Source: an uncultured Nocardioides sp.
Lineage (GTDB): Bacteria; Actinomycetota; Actinomycetes; Propionibacteriales; Nocardioidaceae
Assembly (NCBI RefSeq): GCF_946885725.1
Contig: NZ_CAMPGZ010000061.1
Span: 1 to 19,614 of the forward strand
Length of the DNA: 19,614 nt
Reading direction: 5' to 3'
Shown: positions 15,006-19,614 of the stretch, one piece after another
Position numbering within the stretch: position 1 is the first letter of the stretch
Layout of the letters: every line of letters starts with the position of its first letter
Notes under the pieces: model-generated
Seen by the model: only the letters and a program-made list of their open reading frames with translations
Told to the model about the DNA's origin: nothing
Database searches by the model: none
Program-made: the position numbers and the translations under genes

Positions 15006-16127
15006 TCACTGGTGGACTCCCGGGGCGTACTTGGGCACCCGCACGATAACTCTGGTACCCGCTCCGGGGGCGGTTTCAACAACGAGGCCGTAGTCGTCGC
15101 CGAACGCGCTGCGCAACCGCTCGTCCACGTTGGCCAGCCCGACCGAGTCGGTGCCGGGGTCGCCGGTGAGCGCCCGGCGCACCCGCTCGGGGTCCTCGCC
15201 GACCCCGTCGTCCTCGACCGAGATCACCGCCTCGCGGTCGAAGTCCTCGGCGGTGATCTCGACGCGGCCGGGACCGTCCTTCTCCTCGAGACCGTGGCGT
15301 ACGGCGTTCTCCACGAGCGGCTGCAGGCACAGGAAGGGCACCACGACGGGCAGCACCTCGGGCGCGACGCGGAGCGTGACGTTGAGCCGATCGCCGAAGC
15401 GGGCCTTCTCGAGCACGAGGTAGCGCTCGATGGACTTCAGCTCCTCGGCCAGCGTGGTGAACTCGCCGTGCCGGCGGAACGAGTAGCGGGTGAAGTCGGC
15501 GAACTCCAGCAGCAGGTCACGGGCGCGCTCGGGGTCGGTGCGCACGAACGATGCGATCGCGGTGAGCGAGTTGTAGACGAAGTGCGGGCTGATCTGCGCG
15601 CGCAGGGCGCGGACCTCCGCCTCCATCAGGCGCGTGCGGGAGGTCTCGAGCTCGGCCAGCTCGAGCTGTCCCGACACCCAGTCGGCGACCTCCTCGGCAG
15701 CGCGGACGAGGCCTGCGGACGCCGACGACGCGAACACCTGGAACGTGCCGATCACGCGCTCCTCGACGGTCAGCGGGGCGACGATCACGTGCCGCAGCGG
15801 GCAGGTCAGGTCGTCGCAGGGGATGCTGCTCTGGCCGGCCACGACGGTCGCCCCGTCGGCGACCACCGGCGCGGCGAGACCGACGCACTGCTCGGCGTGG
15901 TGGTGCTGGCCGCCGTCCCAGGCGAGCAGGCGCTCGGTGTTGGTGAGCGCGACCGCCGGCGCCGCGAGCAGGCTGCGCAGGTGCCGCACGCTGCGCTGGG
16001 CCGACGACTCGGTGAGGCCGCCGCGCAGCGCCGGCGACGCGAGCGCGGCGGTGTGCAGCGTGCGGAACGTGGCGCGGTCCGCCTCGGTGCCGAGGTGCCG
16101 GCGCCGTACCCAGTCCCACCAGCTCAT
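15006..16127 (-). CDS. LytS-type sensor histidine kinase with GAF-like input domain
   Basis: This 373-residue soluble histidine kinase has no transmembrane segments. A GAF-like sensor region covers about 25-155 and contains Cys81, Cys104 and Cys109 in AEQCVG and IPCDDLTCPL, possible redox or metal ligands. The His_kinase domain has ISPHFVYNSL with phospho-acceptor His182. The ATPase domain shows the N box (ENAVRHGL, Asn274), VEDDGVGED and SVGLANVDERL. The ATG at 16127 is used; the methyltransferase gene ends 19 bp upstream. It is followed by its LytTR partner. The lack of the usual membrane-bound 5TM sensor of LytS/BtsS means the signal is probably intracellular. Confidence 0.92.
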   Translation of the reverse strand: MSWWDWVRRRHLGTEADRATFRTLHTAALASPALRGGLTESSAQRSVRHLRSLLAAPAVALTNTERLLAWDGGQHHHAEQCVGLAAPVVADGATVVAGQSSIPCDDLTCPLRHVIVAPLTVEERVIGTFQVFASSASAGLVRAAEEVADWVSGQLELAELETSRTRLMEAEVRALRAQISPHFVYNSLTAIASFVRTDPERARDLLLEFADFTRYSFRRHGEFTTLAEELKSIERYLVLEKARFGDRLNVTLRVAPEVLPVVVPFLCLQPLVENAVRHGLEEKDGPGRVEITAEDFDREAVISVEDDGVGEDPERVRRALTGDPGTDSVGLANVDERLRSAFGDDYGLVVETAPGAGTRVIVRVPKYAPGVHQ

Positions 16128-16146
16128 CGCAGAGTCGTTCCCCGGC

Positions 16147-16995
16147 TCAGCGGAAGTCGATCAGGAGGTTGTCGGTGTCGTCGTCCGTCGGCGGGTCGAT
16201 CGGGCCCTCGGGCTCGTCCTCGGCGTCGGGGTCGGCCTGCGCTCGGACGACGGCGCGGAAGCAGTGCGTGACGTAGGGCAGCAGCATGCCGTCGGCGCCG
16301 CGGCCGTAGCCGTCGTAGAGCGCGTCGACCTCGGCGAGCACCTGCCTCCGCTGCGCCTCGTCCATCGTCGCGACGTTGGAGCGGCTGGTGACGAGGTCGT
16401 GCAGCCGGTCGCGGTCCAGCGGCTGCCAGAACCGGAACTGCGCCTGCTCGACGAAGCCGAACAGCCCGGTGGCGAGCAGCTCCAGCGTCGGGTCGGTGTC
16501 CTGGTCCTGGGTGCCGATGATCCGGCCGAGGCGCTTCACCCACGGGATCCGGTCGTCGCGGAAGTTCCAGGTGAGCGAGATCCGGCCGCCGGGGCGCAGC
16601 ACGCGGGCGATCTCGGGGAGCGCGCGGTCGCGGTCGAACCAGTGGTACGCCTGGCCGACGACCACCACGTCCGCCCACCTCCGCCGTACCGGGATCTCCT
16701 CGGCGGTGCCGCGGGCGACGTGCGCGCCGGGGACGTTGCGGACCAGGTGACGAAGCATCTCGTCGAGCGGGTCGGTCGCGAGGACCGCGCAGTCCTTGGT
16801 GACGAGGCCGGCGGTGAGCTTGCCGGTGCCGGCCGCGAGCTCGACGACCCGCTGGGGCTCGCGGTCGTGGCCGTCGTCGCCCGCGAGCAGCCAGGCGACC
16901 GCCTCCTCGGGATACCCCGGCCGCGCGCGCTCGTAGGCGTCGGCCACGCCGGCGAACGACAGGGCGTGGCTGGTCGGGTCGGGCGGCGTCGTCAT
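16147..16995 (-). CDS. Class I SAM-dependent methyltransferase
   Basis: This 282-residue methyltransferase of the type-11 group has an N-terminal FAGVADAYERARPGYP segment common in the group. Motif I is VELAAGTGKLT at 51-61, the acidic ribose-binding position is Asp75 (ATDPLDEM), and VVVGQAYHWFD (about 111-121) and VLRPGGRISLTWN (about 132-144) mark later strands. The C-terminal 30 residues are acidic and low-complexity. TAGCCT lies 8 bases before the ATG at 16995, so it is probably leaderless. It may head the kinase operon (19-bp gap), but a functional link is not obvious. Substrate is unknown. Confidence 0.85.
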   Translation of the reverse strand: MTTPPDPTSHALSFAGVADAYERARPGYPEEAVAWLLAGDDGHDREPQRVVELAAGTGKLTAGLVTKDCAVLATDPLDEMLRHLVRNVPGAHVARGTAEEIPVRRRWADVVVVGQAYHWFDRDRALPEIARVLRPGGRISLTWNFRDDRIPWVKRLGRIIGTQDQDTDPTLELLATGLFGFVEQAQFRFWQPLDRDRLHDLVTSRSNVATMDEAQRRQVLAEVDALYDGYGRGADGMLLPYVTHCFRAVVRAQADPDAEDEPEGPIDPPTDDDTDNLLIDFR

Positions 16996-17003
16996 CGCTG
17001 GCG

Positions 17004-17009
17004 AGGCTA
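17004..17009 (-). promoter_or_regulatory. -10 element of the methyltransferase gene, probably leaderless
   Basis: On the minus strand TAGCCT (TANNNT) ends 8 bases before the ATG at 16995, with no Shine-Dalgarno sequence between. A clear -35 is not visible. It is back to back with the promoter of the rightward gene at 17061. Confidence 0.4.
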
Positions 17010-17024
17010 CTGGTCTCGACCATC

Positions 17025-17053
17025 TTGGGCCGCGCGACGCCTCGTCGTAATGT
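17025..17053 (+). promoter_or_regulatory. Promoter of the RHH-like gene, leaderless
   Basis: TTGGGC (17025-17030) and TAATGT (17048-17053) are separated by exactly 17 bp, and the ATG at 17061 follows 7 bases after the -10. The first transcribed base should be at or next to the A of the start codon. Confidence 0.6.
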
Positions 17054-17068
17054 CGATTACATGATTAC
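17047..17068. promoter_or_regulatory. Three ATTAC/GTAAT boxes across the -10 and start codon
   Basis: GTAAT (17047-17051) and ATTAC (17056-17060) form an inverted repeat with a 4-bp spacer. A further ATTAC (17064-17068) follows after the ATG. These AT-rich pentamers stand out in a high-GC region and overlap both the -10 and the first codons, as expected of an autoregulatory operator. The binder is unknown. Confidence 0.5.
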
Positions 17069-17582
17069 AAGCGAGCAGCAGGAGCGGGTGCGCGGCTGGT
17101 TCACCGGCCGGCTGCCCGACGAGTGGAAGGTCGTGCCGCCCGAGGTGACGGTCGACCGAGACGAGATCACGGTGATCCTCACGATCGCCGACGTGGACCT
17201 GCCCGACGACGCCTCCGAGGCCGAGCGCGACGAGGCCCGCGCCGGCCGGGTCAAGGCGTTCCGCGAGGACACCCGCGAGCGCCGGATCGGCATCGCCCGC
17301 GAGGCCGAGCGCCGCTTCGAACGGAAGGTGTCCTGGGGCGTCCGGGTGGGGGAGTACGGCGAGATGTTCACCCACCTCGCCGCCCCGGTGATGACCCGGC
17401 TTCGTCAGCCGCAGCGGATGGTGCTCGACACCCTCGTCGACGCCGGCGTCGCCCGGTCGCGCTCCGAGGCGCTGGCCTGGTGCGTGCGCCTGGTCGGCCA
17501 GCACGAGGAGGAGTGGCTCGGCGAGCTGCGCGAGGCGATGGACAAGGTCGCGGAGGTGCGCACGAAGGGCCCGGCCGCCTGA
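17061..17582 (+). CDS. Uncharacterised protein with ribbon-helix-helix-like C-terminal segment
   Basis: I do not recognise a named family for this 173-residue protein. The first 50 residues look like two or three beta strands (WKVVPPEVTVDRDEITVIL). Residues 52-92 are a highly charged helix rich in Arg and Glu. Residues 115-145 contain LVDAGVARSRSEALAWCVR, which resembles the ribbon-helix-helix pattern of a strand followed by SRSEAL helices. The C-terminal helix is again charged. DNA binding is therefore possible but unproven. The gene is leaderless, its start lies among repeated ATTAC boxes, and it is followed by a perfect hairpin, so it appears to be a single-gene unit with possible autoregulation. 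Confidence 0.8.
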   Translation: MITSEQQERVRGWFTGRLPDEWKVVPPEVTVDRDEITVILTIADVDLPDDASEAERDEARAGRVKAFREDTRERRIGIAREAERRFERKVSWGVRVGEYGEMFTHLAAPVMTRLRQPQRMVLDTLVDAGVARSRSEALAWCVRLVGQHEEEWLGELREAMDKVAEVRTKGPAA

Positions 17583-17589
17583 CGGCGCC

Positions 17590-17615
17590 CCTGCGGTTTG
17601 GTCCCCAACCGCAGG
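17590..17615 (+). terminator. Terminator hairpin after the RHH-like gene
   Basis: CCTGCGGTT and AACCGCAGG form a perfect 9-bp stem with an 8-nt loop (TGGTCCCC), starting 7 bases after the stop codon. No U-run follows. Confidence 0.7.
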
Positions 17616-17685
17616 AATCCGACGGCGGATCCTGCAGTCTGTGACCAATCGATGGTGCGCCCGGCCGACCAAGCCGGCTCGTCGT

Positions 17686-17691
17686 TACGCT
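17686..17691 (+). promoter_or_regulatory. -10 element of the Fic-like gene, probably leaderless
   Basis: TACGCT, the same hexamer as at nth, ends 8 bases before the GTG at 17700. No Shine-Dalgarno sequence or good -35 is visible. Confidence 0.4.
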
Positions 17692-17699
17692 CGGCGACC

Positions 17700-18419
17700 G
17701 TGACCGACCCCCTGTCCCGGCTCGCCGGACTCGAAGGCGTGGCCTCCGCCATGGCCGCCACCCGCGACGGCATCGACGCGCTGCTGCGCGACCGAGGACT
17801 CCGCCGTACCTCTCCCGAGCAGACCGCAGAGTCGCTCCTCCGCGGCGCCCACGCCAGCGCCGTCCTCGAGGGATCGGAGGACAGCCTCGAGACGGCTCGC
17901 GAGGGGGCGGGCGACGAGGTGACCCAGGCCGCCGTCCGGGTCAGCACCGAGCTGCTCTCCCTCGTCCCGACGCTGAAGGCCGCGCCGCTCCAGGCATTCG
18001 CCCGGCTGCACACCCTCGCCGGCAAGGGTGTTGTCGACGACGCCGACCTCGGCCGCCCCCGCGACGCGGAGGCGGCGACCAGGCTGCGCGACCTCGCCGC
18101 GACGCTGTCCGCGCCCACCGAAGCGCCCGCGCTCGTCGTCGCCGCCGTCGCCCACGCCGACATCGCCACGGCCGCGCCGTTCTTGTCGCACAACGGCATC
18201 GTGGCCCGCGCCGTCGAGCGCCTGCTGCTCGTCGCGCGCGGCGTCGACCCGACGTCCGTCACCGTGCCGGAGGCGGGACATCTCGCGCTGCGGCGGGAGT
18301 ACGAGTCGAACCTGCGCGGCTACGCGAGCGGCGGGCAGGCCGGCGTACACGCGTGGCTGCTGTACGCCGCGGAGGCGTTCGCGAAGGGGGCGGAGTCCAG
18401 CCCGGTCGTCTCTCCATGA
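17700..18419 (+). CDS. Degenerate Fic-fold protein (Rv3662c/SCO3559-type, often annotated oxidoreductase)
   Basis: This 239-residue protein lies where Rv3662c and SCO3559 lie in their genomes. I see three Fic-like parts. The first is a helix with HASAVLEGSE at 51-60, like the SSxIEG motif of Fic N-terminal regions. The second, HADIATAAPFLSHNGIVAR (152-170), aligns with the Fic core HPFxDGNGRxxR. The third is a C-terminal helix with YESNLRGYASG and HAWLLYAA, like the segment after the Fic core. In the core the catalytic His becomes Ala159, the Asp/Glu becomes Ser163, the first Gly His164 and the first Arg Ile167, so AMP transfer is unlikely. No oxidoreductase motif is visible. The GTG at 17700 follows a TACGCT element. 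It converges with the HAD gene across a 301-bp gap. Confidence 0.75.
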   Translation: MTDPLSRLAGLEGVASAMAATRDGIDALLRDRGLRRTSPEQTAESLLRGAHASAVLEGSEDSLETAREGAGDEVTQAAVRVSTELLSLVPTLKAAPLQAFARLHTLAGKGVVDDADLGRPRDAEAATRLRDLAATLSAPTEAPALVVAAVAHADIATAAPFLSHNGIVARAVERLLLVARGVDPTSVTVPEAGHLALRREYESNLRGYASGGQAGVHAWLLYAAEAFAKGAESSPVVSP

Positions 18420-18439
18420 CGAGCGACATGACGAGCGAC
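18416..18439 (+). repeat. 12-bp tandem duplication at the end of the Fic-like gene
   Basis: ATGACGAGCGAC is present twice head to tail, spanning the stop codon of the Fic-like gene (TGA at 18417-18419). It is probably a replication-slippage duplication. Confidence 0.7.
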
Positions 18440-18450
18440 CTGACATGCGA

Positions 18451-18481
18451 GCGGCACCCGTGGGAGATCCCAGAGTGCCGC
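18451..18481. terminator. Terminator-like hairpin serving both flanking transcripts
   Basis: GCGGCAC (18451-18457) pairs with GTGCCGC (18475-18481). Inside, TGGG pairs with CCCA around an AGAT loop, with a small internal loop between the stems. It is placed to end the rightward Fic-like gene and the leftward candidate RNA. No U-run is present. Confidence 0.6.
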
Positions 18482-18614
18482 CGCTGACACATGAGACCGA
18501 TGGCTACCAAGCGTGCACCAATGTTGTCGTCCCGGGTGAACCCGTGGATCGACGCCCAATAGGAAGGGTAGGTCGCCGCGTGGGTACCTGGCTCATGTGC
18601 GGGTCTGGAGTTGT
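18451..18614 (-). ncRNA. Candidate Ms1/scr3559-like 6S-like small RNA
   Basis: The call rests on position, promoter and fold. The gap between the HAD-IB gene and the Rv3662c-like gene is where, as I recall, M. tuberculosis MTS2823 (Ms1) and S. coelicolor scr3559 are encoded, on the strand of the HAD gene, as here. A -35/-10 pair (18649-18621) predicts a start near 18614. The body closes by a perfect 8-bp stem between 18592-18599 and 18488-18495 (CACATGAG/CTCATGTG). An inner stem of GGTACC with GGTAGCC follows (18583-18588 with 18502-18508). A further stem-loop at 18526-18553 has a CGGG/CCCG stem. The hairpin at 18481-18451 ends it, giving about 164 nt. Ms1 binds core RNA polymerase; that role is inferred here. 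Ends are approximate. Confidence 0.6.
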
Positions 18615-18620
18615 GTCTCC

Positions 18621-18649
18621 TTTGTACGCCGGGGTCCGGACTGGGACAA
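18621..18649 (-). promoter_or_regulatory. Promoter of the candidate small RNA
   Basis: On the minus strand TTGTCC (18649-18644) and TACAAA (18626-18621) are separated by 17 bp, each with four of six consensus matches. It starts downstream of the HAD gene terminator and points leftward into the structured region. Confidence 0.5.
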
Positions 18650-18670
18650 CCCTTCACCCCGATGGTCTAG

Positions 18671-18697
18671 GTGCGGCTACGGGGGATTCCGCGGCAC
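18671..18697 (-). terminator. Possible terminator of the HAD phosphatase gene
   Basis: GTGCGGC (18671-18677) and GCGGCAC (18691-18697) pair with one mismatch around a 13-nt loop, 24 bases beyond the HAD stop codon. It would insulate the small RNA promoter from read-through. Confidence 0.4.
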
Positions 18698-18720
18698 TGG
18701 TCTAGGGGCGCCGACCGGCC

Positions 18721-19536
18721 TCAGCTCGGGCCGCGCGTGACCCTCCGCTTCGCCGCGACGTACACCGCGCTGCCGACCGCCGCGGCCGTGCCGAGCGCCA
18801 GTCCCGCGAGCACCGGCTTGCTCTGTGGAAGGCGCATCCGGCTGCGCAACGCCACCGGTCGCGTGAACACCAGCACCGGCCAACCCCGCTGCGTCGCCGT
18901 ACGTCGCAGCTCCTTGTCGGGGTTGACGGCGTAGGGGTGACCGACGACCTCGAGCATGTGTACGTCGGTGATCGAGTCGCTGTAGGCGTAGCTGCGCGAC
19001 AGGTCGTAACCCTTCTCGCGGGCGAGCTCCTTGATGGCGGTCGCCTTGTTCTCGCCGTACGCGTAGTAGTCGATCTTGCCGGTGTACTTGCCGTCGATGA
19101 TCTCCATGCGCGTCGCGATCACCCCGTCGGCACCGAGCATCTCGCCGATCGGCTCCACCACTTCGGCGCCCGACGCCGACACGATCACGACGTCGCGGCC
19201 AGCGAGCTGGTGCTCCTCCATCAACGACACCGCCTCGTCGAACACCAGCGGGTCGACGATCGTGTGCAGCGTCTCGGCGACGATGTCGCGCACCGTCTGC
19301 ACGTCCCAGCCGGCGCAGAGCTCCGACAGGAACTCGCGCATCTTCTCCATCTGGTCGTGGTCGGCGCCGCCGACGAGGTACACGAACTGCGCGTAAGCGC
19401 TGCGCAGCACCGCCCGGCGCGAGATCAGCCCACCCGCCTGAAACGACTTGCTGAAGGCGAGCGTGCTCGACTTGGCGATGATCGTCTTGTCGAGGTCGAA
19501 GAACGCGGCCGGGCGCCCGGTTGCCCGAGGACCCAT
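18721..19536 (-). CDS. HAD-IB family phosphatase with C-terminal membrane anchor (Rv3661/SCO3558-type)
   Basis: This 271-residue haloacid dehalogenase superfamily hydrolase is related to SerB and CicA. Motif I is FFDLDKTII with nucleophile Asp14 and acid Asp16. Motif II is VSAS, motif III is a Lys in ENKATAIKEL, and motif IV is YSDSITDVHML with two acidic metal ligands. A hydrophobic helix near the C-terminus (PVLAGLALGTAAAVGSAVYV) followed by KRR suggests a membrane anchor, which SerB lacks. The ATG at 19536 is preceded by GGAGG at good spacing. The substrate is unknown; phosphoserine or a phospholipid-type phosphate are both possible. In Streptomyces the orthologue is linked to morphological differentiation. 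Its gene borders the candidate small RNA on one side and 11-bp tandem repeats on the other. Confidence 0.9.
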   Translation of the reverse strand: MGPRATGRPAAFFDLDKTIIAKSSTLAFSKSFQAGGLISRRAVLRSAYAQFVYLVGGADHDQMEKMREFLSELCAGWDVQTVRDIVAETLHTIVDPLVFDEAVSLMEEHQLAGRDVVIVSASGAEVVEPIGEMLGADGVIATRMEIIDGKYTGKIDYYAYGENKATAIKELAREKGYDLSRSYAYSDSITDVHMLEVVGHPYAVNPDKELRRTATQRGWPVLVFTRPVALRSRMRLPQSKPVLAGLALGTAAAVGSAVYVAAKRRVTRGPS

Positions 19537-19584
19537 GGTGTCCGCCTCCTGTCGGTCGTTGCTCGTGGCTGCTGGGGGTCTTGA

Positions 19585-19614
19585 GGGTGTCGCTGGGGTG
19601 TCGCTGGGGTGTCG
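19585..19614 (-). repeat. 11-bp tandem repeat upstream of the HAD gene, cut by the window edge
   Basis: GGGTGTCGCTG occurs twice, and a third partial copy (GGGTGTCG) runs off the window. It lies 49-78 bp upstream of the HAD start. The GGTGTCG core and the 11-bp period match the pair upstream of acs. Confidence 0.7.

Noticed and set aside
17012..17021. GGTCTCGACC resembling half of the dispersed palindromic repeat
   Set aside because: Only about ten bases match and the second arm is missing; too short to call a copy.
18416..18487. 23-codon open frame starting at the Fic-like gene stop (MTSDMTSD...)
   Set aside because: It begins with a simple 12-bp duplication and runs through the terminator-like hairpin. 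No evidence that it is translated.
18500..18562. 20-codon rightward open frame in the small RNA region (MATKRAPMLSS...)
   Set aside because: No ribosome binding site, lies within the predicted RNA fold on the opposite strand, and is short enough to occur by chance.
18421..18720. 6C RNA in the convergent gap
   Set aside because: No C-rich hairpin loops are visible. In mycobacteria the 6C RNA (B11) lies on the other side of the HAD gene, which would be beyond the right edge of this window.

Overview
The window is very GC-rich, uses GTG starts freely and shows several likely leaderless genes. Gene order and protein families point to an actinobacterium, most likely a Nocardioides-like member of the Propionibacteriales; the genus is an inference. 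Gene order follows a backbone I know from Mycobacterium tuberculosis (roughly Rv3676 down to Rv3661) and from Streptomyces (around SCO3571 to SCO3558), with lineage-specific insertions. No rRNA, tRNA, CRISPR, prophage or transposase is visible.

Left part (1-7800): a Crp/GlxR-type regulator (partial, leftward) faces a rightward run of nth (endonuclease III), a TlpA-like thioredoxin lipoprotein, a CoA-type NUDIX hydrolase and a MarP-like membrane serine protease. A near-consensus Crp palindrome lies in the divergent promoter. A three-gene block then follows that I do not know from the mycobacterial order: a MarR-GNAT fusion, a tandem universal stress protein and a flavodoxin-like protein. Converging on it is a leftward pair, a small two-helix membrane protein (holin-X-like) and an EphE-like alpha/beta hydrolase whose nucleophile position is Gly.

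Middle part (7890-17000): a leftward carbon-uptake region. It holds acetyl-CoA synthetase with strong terminators, a DUF485/ActP-type symporter pair, and a second cassette in the order methyltransferase, LytS-type kinase, LytTR response regulator, small membrane protein, sodium:solute symporter. Together these suggest sensing, uptake and activation of acetate or a similar short organic acid.

Right part (17000-19614): a small protein with a ribbon-helix-helix-like C-terminus whose start codon lies in repeated ATTAC boxes, a degenerate Fic-fold protein (Rv3662c/SCO3559 position), a 301-bp gap, and a HAD-IB phosphatase (Rv3661/SCO3558 position). The gap carries a leftward promoter, a long-range closed RNA fold and a terminator-like hairpin. 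It occupies the position of the mycobacterial Ms1/MTS2823 and Streptomyces scr3559 6S-like RNAs, so I call it a candidate RNA gene of that family. It is the most interesting item here. Other points of note are a dispersed 24-25 bp palindromic repeat, one copy of which is translated in the MarR-GNAT gene, and 11-bp-phased direct repeats upstream of three leftward genes.
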